From Asticcacaulis endophyticus (GTDB lineage Bacteria > Pseudomonadota > Alphaproteobacteria > Caulobacterales > Caulobacteraceae): a DNA stretch of 64,000 bases. The DNA lies in contig NZ_BMZB01000001.1 in NCBI RefSeq assembly GCF_014652575.1, forward strand, positions 1,355,722 through 1,419,721, written 5' to 3'. The position numbers were made by a program, and so were the translations under genes. Positions 43,814-53,561 of the stretch are shown piece after piece. The notes beneath the pieces were generated by a model, which saw nothing but the letters and a program-made list of their open reading frames with translations, was not told the origin of the DNA and made no database searches. How positions within the stretch are numbered: the first letter of the stretch is position 1; every line of letters starts with the position of its first letter.

Positions 43814-44416
43814 CTATTCGGCTGAGGTTAAGCGGCCTTCGAACACGAAGGTCTGTAAGGGGCGGCGCATCGACGGGGTTTCCTGCGCGTGAAAGGTCTC
43901 CGGCAGGTCATCAAGGCCCGCACGACGGCCAATAGCTATGGCGGCTTCGACATGGTGGTTGTCAGGCAGGCCTAAGATTTCAGGCGCGGCCTTACGGTCA
44001 AAGCCGCCGATGGCGCGGGTCGAATATCCCAGCAAATGAGCCTGATGGGCGAATGCGCCCCAGGCAGCGCCTGTGTCGAACGAATGACTGCCGACCGGCA
44101 CGGTCTGATCCTGAAAAACAAAATCCTTGCGCGAGACGATAAAGATTATGGCTGAGGCTTTGTGCGCCCAGGACTGGTTCTTAGGATTGAGGAGCGAGAA
44201 CAGAGCGTCCCAGTCGCGGCCATCGCGGTGGGCATAGACAAACCGCCACGGCTGGGCATTAAAGGCCGAAGGGGCCCAGCGGGCGGCCTCGAAACAGGTA
44301 TAAAGATCGGTTTCCGGGATCGGCTCTCCGCTCAGGGCGCGCGATGACCAGCGACCGGTAAAGATCGGATCGACCGGATAGTCGCTCAGGCGTGCGGGGG
44401 CGGTATCAAAGCTCAT
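43814..44416 (-). CDS. nitroreductase-family flavoprotein
   Basis: 200 residues. RWSSRALSGEPIPETDL, AARWAPSAFNAQPWRFVY and the GAAWGAFAHQAHLLGYSTRAIGGFD helix are standard for FMN-dependent nitroreductases. It overlaps the ABC ATPase gene by ATGA and precedes the desulfinase gene by 8 nt. It might supply reduced flavin to the two LLM monooxygenases, as flavin reductases do in Dsz and Ssu systems, or reduce a nitroaromatic or quinone intermediate. The role is inferred from position. Confidence 0.82.
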   Translation of the reverse strand: MSFDTAPARLSDYPVDPIFTGRWSSRALSGEPIPETDLYTCFEAARWAPSAFNAQPWRFVYAHRDGRDWDALFSLLNPKNQSWAHKASAIIFIVSRKDFVFQDQTVPVGSHSFDTGAAWGAFAHQAHLLGYSTRAIGGFDRKAAPEILGLPDNHHVEAAIAIGRRAGLDDLPETFHAQETPSMRRPLQTFVFEGRLTSAE

Positions 44417-45255
44417 TGATCGTCTCCCTTGATCAGGCGCACGACCGAATTGGGGGCTTCAGGCACATTGGTTAGTTCGGCCAGAATCTCGTCCTTCAGC
44501 CTATGCAGAACCGGTGAAGCGCGGTCACGCGGATGGGGCAGGTTGACATCGACGGTATGGGTGATGCGGCCCGGATTGGCCTGCATGACCACCACCCGGT
44601 CGCCGAGATAGAGCGCTTCTTCGACATCGTGGGTGATCATGATCATGGTCGAGCCCTGCGCCAGCCAGATGCGCTGAAGCTCACCCTGAAGGTGTACGCG
44701 GGTCAGGGCATCAAGCGCGCCGAACGGTTCATCCAGCAGCAGCACCTTGGGCTCATTGACCAGTGAGCGGGCAATGGCCGCGCGTTGGGCCATGCCGCCG
44801 GAAAGCTGATGCGGGAAGGCTTTTTCAAAGCCCTTAAGACCGACCAAAGCGATATGATCGGCGACCAGCTTGGCCTTGGCATCCTTTGAAATCTGACGGT
44901 TGGTGAGGGCCAGCGCGATGTTGTCTTCCAGCGTCATCCACGGGAACAGGCGGTGGTCCTGAAAGACCAGCCCTCGCTCCAGCGACGTGCCGGCGACGCG
45001 CTGACCATCAAGAGTGATGGTGCCGTCATAGGTGTCATCAAGCCCCGCAATCAGGCGCAATAAGGTGGATTTACCGCAGCCGGACGGGCCGACGATTGAG
45101 ACAAATTCGCCGGGTTGCACATCAAGCGAAAACTCCGACAGAACCTTCAGTTCACGGTCTTTGAAATTGAACTGCTTCTTGATGCCTTTGAGCGAGACGG
45201 CGCCGGTTTGTTTGACCTTGTGGCCGGGGATTTGAGAGTGCGGAACATAGTCCAT
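44413..45255 (-). CDS. ssuB: sulfonate-type ABC transporter ATPase
   Basis: 280 residues: Walker A GPSGCGKST, signature LSGGMAQRAAIAR, Walker B VLLLDEPFGALD and the switch His in MIITHDVEEALYLGD. It belongs to the nitrate/sulfonate/taurine group and energises the two permeases encoded directly upstream. An N-terminal extension of about 25 residues precedes the fold. It is coupled to the nitroreductase gene by ATGA. Confidence 0.9.
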   Translation of the reverse strand: MDYVPHSQIPGHKVKQTGAVSLKGIKKQFNFKDRELKVLSEFSLDVQPGEFVSIVGPSGCGKSTLLRLIAGLDDTYDGTITLDGQRVAGTSLERGLVFQDHRLFPWMTLEDNIALALTNRQISKDAKAKLVADHIALVGLKGFEKAFPHQLSGGMAQRAAIARSLVNEPKVLLLDEPFGALDALTRVHLQGELQRIWLAQGSTMIMITHDVEEALYLGDRVVVMQANPGRITHTVDVNLPHPRDRASPVLHRLKDEILAELTNVPEAPNSVVRLIKGDDQ

Positions 45256-45264
45256 GAAAAGCTC

Positions 45265-46053
45265 CTAAGCGCGTACAGAGCGCCAGCTTAAGACGTGCTG
45301 GCTGAGGCGTTTGATGAGGAAATTGATTGCAAAGCCGGTGAGGCCGACGAACAGGATGCAGACCAGAACGATATCGAGACGGGCCTGTAGCTGGGCCTGC
45401 TGCATCATCGCACCCAGACCGGCCCCTGATGAGAACAAAAGCTCAACCCCGATGGTCGAAATCCACGTAAAGGCCAGCGCCTGAAACAGGCCGGTAAAGA
45501 TGGACGGCAGGGCCGCGGGCCACTGAATACGCCAGAAGGTCTGCCAGCCATTGAGGCGGTACACACGGCCGACATCGAGCAGGCGAGCCTCAACCTGCTT
45601 CAGCCCCTCAAAGGTATAGAGCACGGTCGGGTAAAAGGCCGACAGGGCGACGATGATCAGTTTGGACAGGTCGCCTGAGCCAAACCACAGGCCGATCAGC
45701 GGCAACCAGCCCAGAATAGGCACCTGACGAAAGCTGTTGTAGATGGGTGAGGCGGCCCATTCGACCGGCTTTGACAGGCCCATCGCAATGCCGACCAGCG
45801 TGCCGATACCGCCGCCGATCAACAGGCCCGATAAGGCGCGGCCAAGGCTGGAGCCATAGGACAGGGCCAGTTCACCGGATGAAAACATATCGATAAGGGC
45901 CTGACCTACCTGTGCCAGAGAGACGAAGGCCAGAGCGTTGGCACCACCCTTGGCGGCTTCATGATCCCACCACAAAAGGAACAGGACGGGCGGGATCAGG
46001 CCCAGTAGCCAGACCGGTTTGAAGGCGTTTAAGTTTAGGGTTTTTAATGTCAT
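45265..46053 (-). CDS. ABC transporter permease, SsuC/TauC type (second)
   Basis: About 262 residues with six membrane segments and the ATPase-contacting EAA loop (EGLKQVEARLLDVGRVYRLNGWQTFWRIQWPAALPSI). ATG 46053 is chosen since GAGG lies 7 nt upstream; a GTG at 46065 would overlap the preceding gene by 4 nt. Together with the permease at 46062-46817 it would form a heterodimeric channel, whereas SsuABC systems usually have one permease gene. Confidence 0.87.
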   Translation of the reverse strand: MTLKTLNLNAFKPVWLLGLIPPVLFLLWWDHEAAKGGANALAFVSLAQVGQALIDMFSSGELALSYGSSLGRALSGLLIGGGIGTLVGIAMGLSKPVEWAASPIYNSFRQVPILGWLPLIGLWFGSGDLSKLIIVALSAFYPTVLYTFEGLKQVEARLLDVGRVYRLNGWQTFWRIQWPAALPSIFTGLFQALAFTWISTIGVELLFSSGAGLGAMMQQAQLQARLDIVLVCILFVGLTGFAINFLIKRLSQHVLSWRSVRA

Positions 46054-46061
46054 GATCGGCC

Positions 46062-46817
46062 TCACGCGGTCTTCCAGCGCAGGGCGTGCGCTTGCAAAAG
46101 CTGGAACAGGCGATCAAGACCAAAGCCGATGACCCCGGCGACGATCACCCCGACCATGACGATATCGAGGCGGAACATCTGACGGCCCATTTCCATCATT
46201 TGCCCAAGGCCGCTGTCGGCCACGATCAGTTCTGCGGCCACCAGCACCAGCCAGGATCGGGTCAGGCTCAGGCGCACACCGGCCAGAATATTGGGGATGG
46301 TGGCAGGGATTAGGATTTTGCTAATCAGCACCCACCATGGCGCCCGGTACAGCGACGACACCTCGAAATAGGATTTCGGCACGCCCTTAACGCTGTCGTA
46401 GGCGGCCAGGGCCACGGGAAAAAACGCGGCCTTGGCGATGATGACGATCTTGAATACTTCGTCGATGCCCAGCAGCAGGATCAGCATGGGAATGAAGGCC
46501 AGAACCGGTATCTGACGCAGGGCCTGAAATGTCGGGCCGAAAACCTGCTCCACCGTTTTCGATAGAGCCAGCGCCAGCCCGAACAGCAGCCCCAGCGACG
46601 CACCGGTGGTAAAGCCGCCTGCCAGACGGGTCAGGCTTTCCGACAGATGGCGTTGCAATTCACCGGTGGCGATGACTTCGCCAAAGGCCGCCACGACAGC
46701 GGTAGGCGAGACCAGCACTTCGGGCGGGAACAGTTTAAACGCGGTCACGGCCTGCCACACAATGAGCAGTAGCAGAGGCGAGCTGACCGACAATATGAGT
46801 TTAAGATCAGGCTTCAT
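46062..46817 (-). CDS. ABC transporter permease, SsuC/TauC type (first)
   Basis: 251 residues with about six membrane segments and an EAA loop (DSVKGVPKSYFEVSSLYRAPWWVLISKILIPATIPNI). It overlaps the preceding MFS gene by 11 nt. The family imports nitrate, sulfonates or taurine. Its partner permease, ATPase and binding protein are all in this cluster. Confidence 0.88.
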   Translation of the reverse strand: MKPDLKLILSVSSPLLLLIVWQAVTAFKLFPPEVLVSPTAVVAAFGEVIATGELQRHLSESLTRLAGGFTTGASLGLLFGLALALSKTVEQVFGPTFQALRQIPVLAFIPMLILLLGIDEVFKIVIIAKAAFFPVALAAYDSVKGVPKSYFEVSSLYRAPWWVLISKILIPATIPNILAGVRLSLTRSWLVLVAAELIVADSGLGQMMEMGRQMFRLDIVMVGVIVAGVIGFGLDRLFQLLQAHALRWKTA

Positions 46818-48081
46818 GAGGGTTGGTCCCTTTGAGAACGAAGAACAGGTAGCCGGCGGCCAGCCACAGCACCGGCAGCCACAACAGGTAGATCGACTGG
46901 ACCCCGGCGAATTTGGACACGATGCCGCCTGCCAATGCGCCGACGCTGGAGCCGGTCATGGACGACAGGTTAAACAGGCCGGACACTTTAGATTTTTCGC
47001 CGGGATGGGTGCTGAGCAGGCGCATGTTGACGAGGTGGACGATGGATTGCCCGGCACTGAGCAGGACGGCTCCGATGGCCAGGGCGGCAAACCCACTGGC
47101 CGTACCCAGAATGATCAGGGCCAGTGTTCCCAGAACCAGACCTGCCCCGTAGGCGATCCATTTGTTGAGCGTGCGCGTCAGGCGGCCCGCTCCGAACAGG
47201 GCCAGCACCGTCATGGCGCCGTGGAATAGCATGATGTGGACGCCGTCTTCCTTGGTAAGGCCGTTCAGGTGGGCGGCCACCACGATGATGAAGGCGGCAA
47301 ACAATGACCCTGTAGCCGAGGAGATAAATTCGATGACGCAGCTTTCCGATACGTCTTTGTTGCGCAAAAGTCCTCTCGCCTCAGAGACGATGCCATTAGC
47401 GCTCAAGCCTTTGGGGGCGGGCGTTGAGGATGACGACCTTTGGGGCGCTTCGTCGGTGAAGAAATAGAGCGATCCCACTGCCATGATACCGAACAGGGCG
47501 GCGATAATGGCGAACGACCAGACGTAATCGACATGCTGCGTAAGTACCGTCGCCAGCGCCGGGCCGATCAGGGCCAGACCGGCGGTCAGCGCGCCGCGAT
47601 ACCAGCCGGCCTTACCCACACCGATGCGGTTAAGCTGGGCCAGAAAGGTCGAGTTCATCGACACGATCCGAAACGGAATGCACAACCCGATCACCAGACG
47701 ACCGACCGCCAGACCGATGATCCCGCTGGCAAACGGCAGCAGCAGATTGACGATCAGCGGGCCTAATGAGGCGATGGCGTAAACCCTGCGCGCCCCAAAG
47801 CGGGCGATGATGAAACCGGCGGGGACGGTGACCAGCACCATGCCGATCGATTCCATCGCCATGATCAGGCCGATTTGAAAGGCATCGGCCCCAATAGCCA
47901 GCGCAAAAAACTGGGTGACGACCTTAGCCAGACCGATCGAGATGCCGCTGATCAGGGCAAGGGTTGAGAACCCGGCCAGAAAAACAGCCGGTGAGGCGGC
48001 GGCCAGGGGAGGATTAGCAGAGGCCGCCGCCTCGGACGTTCCGGCACCAGAGGGGGATAAGGACTCCGGGGCCGAACTCAT
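46807..48081 (-). CDS. MFS transporter in the organosulfur cluster
   Basis: 424 residues with about twelve membrane segments after a Ser/Ala/Pro-rich N-terminus of 25 residues. Motif A is seen as PAGFIIARFGARRVYAIAS. It overlaps the binding protein gene by 4 nt and the permease gene by 11 nt. It might export a desulfurised end product (carbon skeleton or sulfite) or import a substrate. There is nothing in the sequence that fixes direction or ligand. Confidence 0.85.
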   Translation of the reverse strand: MSSAPESLSPSGAGTSEAAASANPPLAAASPAVFLAGFSTLALISGISIGLAKVVTQFFALAIGADAFQIGLIMAMESIGMVLVTVPAGFIIARFGARRVYAIASLGPLIVNLLLPFASGIIGLAVGRLVIGLCIPFRIVSMNSTFLAQLNRIGVGKAGWYRGALTAGLALIGPALATVLTQHVDYVWSFAIIAALFGIMAVGSLYFFTDEAPQRSSSSTPAPKGLSANGIVSEARGLLRNKDVSESCVIEFISSATGSLFAAFIIVVAAHLNGLTKEDGVHIMLFHGAMTVLALFGAGRLTRTLNKWIAYGAGLVLGTLALIILGTASGFAALAIGAVLLSAGQSIVHLVNMRLLSTHPGEKSKVSGLFNLSSMTGSSVGALAGGIVSKFAGVQSIYLLWLPVLWLAAGYLFFVLKGTNPHEA

Positions 48082-49175
48082 TGAACCGGACCTGTGACGG
48101 GTGTTTCTTTCCAGAACCCTGTCAGGCCCAGTTCATCAATGCCTTTATTGACAAAGGTTGGGTCGATGAAATCGCGGCTGGCGACCTCTTTTTGGACAAG
48201 CTTGTTCTCAAAAGTGTATTTCGACACATCATCGAAATGGCTGACAAATCCCTGATCAATAATGGGCGAGAAATGGTCTTTCCAGTCACCACCTTCGTTG
48301 GCGTAGTCGCGCTCCAGCACGCTGGTCGGATTATTGCCGCGCGACGCCAGTTCAAGGAATGCGGCGCGGTTTTCCGGCTGTGAAGCCCAGTGCGCGGCCT
48401 TGATATAGGCGTTGACCACGGTTTGGGTCAGTTCAGGGTTTTGCGTGGTAAATTCAGTACGGGCAAACAGGCCGGTCCGCATCTTCCATTCGGGATTGGA
48501 CTTGGTCGACCAGATGATGGTGCCGGCGCCCTTGTCTTCCTGAAGTATGGCTTCGGACAGGGTAAAAACCGCATCGACCTTACCGGCGGCCAGCGCCGAA
48601 TAGGCGGCCTGCGGGTTGAGATTATAGATCTTGAAATCGGTAAGCTTCAGGCCTTTGGAATCCAACAGTTTGGCCAGTGTCAGCTCCCACGGGCGGCCAC
48701 GATGGATAGCGAGCGACTTGCCCTTTAAATCCTCGATGGATTTGGCCTCCAGCCCCTTACGCACGATCAGATAGGCATTGTTGCCCTGACCGGAGGAGGT
48801 GATGGCGCGGATGTCCACGCCACCGGACTTGGCGATCAGGGCCGGAAAATCACCGTAGCCCGCAAAGTCGATGCGCTTGGCCGCAAAGCCTTCGTTGATC
48901 AGCGGGCCACCGACCGAAGTTGGCACCGGCAACCAGTTCAGAGCGACACCTTTTTTCTTGAGTTCCCCTTCAAGCCATCCCTGATTGATCACCACCTGAG
49001 ACAGCCCGTTAAAGGTCGGCTTGCCCTGATAGGTGTAGGAGATAGCCGCGATGGTCACCGTTTCCGGCAGCTTGGCGGCAGGCTTTGAGGCCGGTTTTTC
49101 ACCGCAGGCCGCAAGGGTCGCTGTGATGCCGATAACGCCGGTCAAAAGGGTGCGTCTGAACATGGTCGTGGACAT
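48078..49175 (-). CDS. sulfonate/nitrate-type ABC substrate-binding lipoprotein
   Basis: 365 residues. A Tat-like or Sec lipoprotein signal (FRRTLLTGVIGITATLAAC) is followed by the SsuA/TauA/NMT1 fold: GLSQVVINQGWLEGELKKKGVALNW, RIDFAGYGDFPALIAKSGGVDIRAI, IEDLKGKSLAIHRGRPWELTLAKLLD and AAYSALAAGKVDAVFTLSEA. In contrast to the two DszB-like proteins of this cluster it has an export signal and lacks the CPVP motif, so this is the true transporter partner. GGAGG lies 8 nt before the ATG. Confidence 0.88.
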   Translation of the reverse strand: MSTTMFRRTLLTGVIGITATLAACGEKPASKPAAKLPETVTIAAISYTYQGKPTFNGLSQVVINQGWLEGELKKKGVALNWLPVPTSVGGPLINEGFAAKRIDFAGYGDFPALIAKSGGVDIRAITSSGQGNNAYLIVRKGLEAKSIEDLKGKSLAIHRGRPWELTLAKLLDSKGLKLTDFKIYNLNPQAAYSALAAGKVDAVFTLSEAILQEDKGAGTIIWSTKSNPEWKMRTGLFARTEFTTQNPELTQTVVNAYIKAAHWASQPENRAAFLELASRGNNPTSVLERDYANEGGDWKDHFSPIIDQGFVSHFDDVSKYTFENKLVQKEVASRDFIDPTFVNKGIDELGLTGFWKETPVTGPVQ

Positions 49176-49189
49176 ACGAATATCCTCCC

Positions 49190-51679
49190 TTAGAACTTGG
49201 CCGAGACGGTCACGCCATAGGTGCGCGGGTCGCCATAGGTGGTCAGGCGTGCGCCCTGCTGGGTACCGAAGGTCAGGATTTTGTAGGTCTCATCGGTCAG
49301 GTTGCGGACATAGGCCGATACCTCCAGATCATCGCCAATGGCGGCTGTGACGCGGGCATTGCCGAGCGCATAACCCTTTTGTTTCTGATACTGAGACACC
49401 AGATAATCGAGCTTGGTGGGATCGCTTTCCTGAGCATTGACGGTGAACCACTGTGAGGTGCGGTAGCTCCAGTCGGTGGCCAGCGTGACGTCTCCAAAGC
49501 TGGTCGGAATGCGGTATTCCGCCCCGACCGTGCCGGAGAACTTCGGCGCGCGGGTGAACTCATTACCCTTGCCGAACAGCAGGCCGGTATTGGGGTTATT
49601 CGGAATAAAGTCTTGCGTATATTCGGTATCGAGCGTGCCGATTGCCGCATCAAGGCGCAGTTTCGGGGTGGGCTTGGCAGAGATATCAAGCTCGATCCCC
49701 TTCGACCAGCCCTGAGCATTGATCAGGCGCGCGGCAAAGGCGGTGGTGCCGCCGGTAACAATGGGTACGCCCTGCACCAGCACCTGAGCCTTTTTGTAGT
49801 CATAGTAAAAGGCCGACAGGTTGACGCGCACGCGCTTATCCCACCACTGCGATTTTACGCCGCCTTCGTAGGAATAGAGATCTTCGGGCTCAATGCCGCT
49901 CGGATCAAACTGGTTGGACTGGGTGGCGCTGGCCTGGAACGTGCCGGAGCGGAAACCGCGGGCGTGCTTGGCGTACAGCAGGACGTCGTCGGAAACCTTG
50001 TATTGTGGGGTGATATCCCACGTCCAGCGGTTCCAGGTCTTGGACGGTTCGGACACATAGGGCTGATACGGAGCTGATGAGGTCACCGCTGACCTTAGCC
50101 ACCACTGGCCGGTATTGGTAAAGGTAATCAGCGGCTTGGCGGAGGTCGGAGCTAGGGCCGGATCGACTGTGTTCAGGCGGCGGGTTGAGGCTTCGCCCAG
50201 ACCGTTCAGGATGTCGATCTTAGCGTCGCGTTGTTCGGTGGTATAGCGCAGGCCACCGGTGATCGAGAACTTGCCGGTAAAGTTATAGGTGCCCGATCCG
50301 AACAAAGCGTAGGACTTGGCTTCCTGATCATATTTCACGTTCTGGAAGTAGGTGTGGCGCCAGCGCTGGGCCCCGGTGCCGCGATCAAGATAGGCCGTGG
50401 TTTGCAGGGTGGCGGTTGAGGAATCGGAAGAGAAATCTTCGTAGAAATAATGGAAGCCGGCGATCCAGTTGAAGCGGTCATCACGCGGCGAGGTGATGCG
50501 GAATTCCTGCGTGACCTGGGTGCTCTGGATATCCGCATAGGAGCGTGAGCCTTCGAACGCCGTGAAATCACCATCGGATTTCGAGACTTGCTGGCCGTCA
50601 TCATAGGCGGTGATCGAGGTGAAAGTGTAATCACCCGGCGTCCAGTTGACGGTGAAAGTCGCCCCCTTTTGGTCGGTGCGGGATGAGCCGTCGACATTGG
50701 ACGAACCCGCATCCGGTGCGTTGGTCGGGGTGTTGCCGTAGTCATCGGCAAGGGCCGATGCGCCCTTGAAGGTGGCATTATCTGGATAGGCGGGCTCAAT
50801 GTAGCGGGCAATCGGCGTGCCGTCGGAATTGCGAGCGCGTACTGAGGCCAGGACTTCGACATTATCCGAGACCTTGCCCAGCAATTGAAAGCGCAGGGCG
50901 GCGTCCTTGACCTTGCCGAAATCGTCCTCGCCGGTGACATTGTTGCTGGCGACCCCGCCACGGTTTTCCAGACTAAACGACAGGCGCGCGGCGATGTTGT
51001 CGCTGACCGGGCCGGTCACAGCACCCTGAGCGTTATAGGCATCGAGATTGCCGACACCGACGCGGGCATAGCCGCCGGTCTCGAACTGAGGCTTGCGCGA
51101 AATATAATGGATCGCACCGCCGACCGTGTTCTTGCCCCACAGGGTGCCTTGCGGGCCGCGCAGGACTTCGACCCGGTCAAGGTCAAAGGCCGGGAAGGCC
51201 TGAAACCACGGGGCGTTAAGGTAGACTTCGTCGATATAGACGCCGACGGGATTGACGACGTTGGCGCCCGGATCGTTGGAGCCGACGCCCCGGATGAACC
51301 AGCGCGGACGGTTGCGCGACTCGGTCTGAGCGGCTGAGGCATTGGGGATGAAGCGCACGACATCGCCGGCCGAGCGGATTTCATTACGTTCCAACTGCGC
51401 ACCGCCGACCACAGAAATGGCGGTCGGCACTTTTTGGGCGCTTTCCGAGCGCTTATTGGCGGTAACCACGATGGTCTCGATACGGTCTTCGCGGTCGTCT
51501 TTTTTCAGGTCTTTTTCGGCCTGAGCTTCGCGGGTCACGGATTGCGCCACATCATCGGCGGAGGCGAGCAACAGGTCTTGGGCAAACGCGGGTGCGGTAA
51601 TCAGGGACAGGGTGGCCGCCGAGGCAAGCCACAGAGTTCGGCGCGCAGAGGCCTGCACGACGTTCGGGGAGGTCGTCAT
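49190..51679 (-). CDS. TonB-dependent receptor of the organosulfur cluster
   Basis: 829 residues. A signal peptide (LWLASAATLSLITAPAFA) and a charged linker lead to the TonB box region RIETIVVTANKR, then the plug (VPTAISVVGGAQLERNEIRSAGDVVRFIPNAS, RGVGSNDPGANVVNPVGVYIDEVY, VEVLRGPQGTLWGKNTVGGAIHYISRKP) and a barrel ending in GVTVSAKF. This class is distinct from the carbohydrate receptor at 6262. Located between the DszB-like gene and the binding lipoprotein, it probably brings organosulfur ligands across the outer membrane. Confidence 0.92.
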   Translation of the reverse strand: MTTSPNVVQASARRTLWLASAATLSLITAPAFAQDLLLASADDVAQSVTREAQAEKDLKKDDREDRIETIVVTANKRSESAQKVPTAISVVGGAQLERNEIRSAGDVVRFIPNASAAQTESRNRPRWFIRGVGSNDPGANVVNPVGVYIDEVYLNAPWFQAFPAFDLDRVEVLRGPQGTLWGKNTVGGAIHYISRKPQFETGGYARVGVGNLDAYNAQGAVTGPVSDNIAARLSFSLENRGGVASNNVTGEDDFGKVKDAALRFQLLGKVSDNVEVLASVRARNSDGTPIARYIEPAYPDNATFKGASALADDYGNTPTNAPDAGSSNVDGSSRTDQKGATFTVNWTPGDYTFTSITAYDDGQQVSKSDGDFTAFEGSRSYADIQSTQVTQEFRITSPRDDRFNWIAGFHYFYEDFSSDSSTATLQTTAYLDRGTGAQRWRHTYFQNVKYDQEAKSYALFGSGTYNFTGKFSITGGLRYTTEQRDAKIDILNGLGEASTRRLNTVDPALAPTSAKPLITFTNTGQWWLRSAVTSSAPYQPYVSEPSKTWNRWTWDITPQYKVSDDVLLYAKHARGFRSGTFQASATQSNQFDPSGIEPEDLYSYEGGVKSQWWDKRVRVNLSAFYYDYKKAQVLVQGVPIVTGGTTAFAARLINAQGWSKGIELDISAKPTPKLRLDAAIGTLDTEYTQDFIPNNPNTGLLFGKGNEFTRAPKFSGTVGAEYRIPTSFGDVTLATDWSYRTSQWFTVNAQESDPTKLDYLVSQYQKQKGYALGNARVTAAIGDDLEVSAYVRNLTDETYKILTFGTQQGARLTTYGDPRTYGVTVSAKF

Positions 51680-51726
51680 TGGGATGTTACTTTTCGTTAT
51701 TTATGACCCGTCTTGTGACGGGCGAT

Positions 51727-52806
51727 TTATGCAGGGATGCGGGCGTAAGCGCTGTCGGCTTCCAGCCGCTCGAACGGCACTCTGGAGATCCAGTCGGGCA
51801 CGGAAAAATTGGACTTCAGGAAGCCATGTTCAAACAGAAAGTCCTTGAAGTCAGACAAAGCGTTGATAGCCTCATCATTCAGGTAGGTATCGAGATTGTG
51901 GTGAACATTATCACCGTAGGCTGCGCGCACCAGATCGGGGTAGGATGAGGTCTCACGGGCAATGAAGTCATGGGTCTCATTCGGATGCTGACGCGCCCAG
52001 TCACCGGCTTCGACCACACGCTTGAGGAAGCGGGCGACCAGATCAGGGCGGGCCTCAAGCAGTTCGGAATCGACCGTCAGGGTACGCGGCGCACCATTGT
52101 TGATGCGCACCTTCGGATCGGGATGAAAGCCGATATCGGTGACAATGTGCGCCGCCAGCGCGCGGGTGATTTCAAGGCCGGACACGCCCTTGACGAAGAT
52201 CGCGTCAACCTCACCGTTCAGCAGGGCTTTGATTTCGGCAAAGTAACCTGAACGTCTGCGGATGCGGCGACCGGAGGTGTCGACATCTGAGCCTGCCTCA
52301 ATTGTGGGTGGGGCGATGACATCGACCAGTTCGACGTTCTTGAGCGCCAACCCCTCCAGTTCCAGAGCCTTGTAATAGGCGCGAAGGGCCGTGGCGCGGT
52401 TGAAGTCGATGCTGCCCGGATTGACCGGCAGGGCCAGCTTGCGCCCCTTCAGGTCTTTAATCGTGCGGATGCCTGAACCGTGCAAAGTGATGATCAGTAG
52501 CGATTCATCCGTCCAGTTCAGCCCGATTACGCGGGTGTCGCGGCCATTAGCCCTGGCCCAGATCGCCGGAATATTGCCGCCCTGACGAAAGGAGTTTTGC
52601 AAGGTGTGGTCGAAGTGAGATTCCTTGACCGCCGGATCAAGGCTTTCCTGAAGCGATTTTAGCTCAAGCCCTTCAGAGGCAAATTCATCACGAAAATAGC
52701 CCAGTTGCACAGCCAGCCCCAGTGGTGTCGGCACCGGGCAGCGCGTGTACCACAGGTTTGGGATTTCATAAGCGCCGTCAAGGCGCACGCCGGAAGGATT
52801 GCCCAT
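51727..52806 (-). CDS. DszB-like sulfinate desulfinase (binding-protein fold), copy 2
   Basis: About 359 residues from ATG 52806 (AAAGG 8 nt upstream; the open frame continues further but without a ribosome site). As in the other copy there is no signal peptide, and the DszB-type residues are present: Cys23 in YTRCPVPT, His64 in ESHFDH, Arg74 in SFRQGGNIP, with ten residues between His and Arg. GDWARQHPNETHDFIA and LFEHGFLKSNFSVPDWI match the DszB C-terminus. The middle differs by an Arg-rich insert (SGRRIRRRSG). First gene of the cluster. Substrate unknown. Confidence 0.72.
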   Translation of the reverse strand: MGNPSGVRLDGAYEIPNLWYTRCPVPTPLGLAVQLGYFRDEFASEGLELKSLQESLDPAVKESHFDHTLQNSFRQGGNIPAIWARANGRDTRVIGLNWTDESLLIITLHGSGIRTIKDLKGRKLALPVNPGSIDFNRATALRAYYKALELEGLALKNVELVDVIAPPTIEAGSDVDTSGRRIRRRSGYFAEIKALLNGEVDAIFVKGVSGLEITRALAAHIVTDIGFHPDPKVRINNGAPRTLTVDSELLEARPDLVARFLKRVVEAGDWARQHPNETHDFIARETSSYPDLVRAAYGDNVHHNLDTYLNDEAINALSDFKDFLFEHGFLKSNFSVPDWISRVPFERLEADSAYARIPA

Positions 52807-53159
52807 GAGATGAGCCTTTCTAAATCGTTGGAGTCTGGGGTCGCGTGTCAAATGCGGACACGGCTCAGACAAATGATGGGGAAAAGGCGACGTTGACGTC
52901 CGGCCATGAAATTTAGGGCGCCCCATGCATATGGTTGGCGTATTTTTATTCCTACTAATTCTGTGTTAATTTGCAAATTAGAAATTCTGCCTTAAATCGG
53001 GAGAGTAGCTAATTTGTTGTTCTGCGTTGGTATGTTACCGTTTCAAATGGCGAAACAAGATCCAAAGTATTCCTATTATATGGATCAAATTTAACGGCCA
53101 TTAACGTGACTGGGCTGATCGCAGACGTTGCCAGCATGTAACAACGGAATGATGCCGCA
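52807..53159. other. leader and promoter region of the organosulfur cluster
   Basis: 353 bp with no gene. A perfect 14-bp palindrome TAATTTGCAAATTA lies at 52967-52980, about 160 nt upstream of the first gene, and TTGCAA within it could be a -35 box on the minus strand. The DNA is AT-rich there. It marks the start of the minus-strand operon. Confidence 0.5.
52967..52980. promoter_or_regulatory. candidate operator palindrome upstream of the organosulfur cluster
   Basis: TAATTTGCAAATTA is its own reverse complement and overlaps the likely -35 position of a minus-strand promoter. No regulator gene is present inside the island. Confidence 0.4.
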
Positions 53160-53165
53160 CGGTTA

Positions 53166-53463
<298 letters not shown>

Positions 53464-53561
53464 ACTTTATGCGAGGAAGCGGTGTATAACCAAGCCTCCC
53501 CGCCATAGCAAGCCATTTTTCGGGAAATCTGTGGGTTAATCCCACAATCAGATATAGGTTG

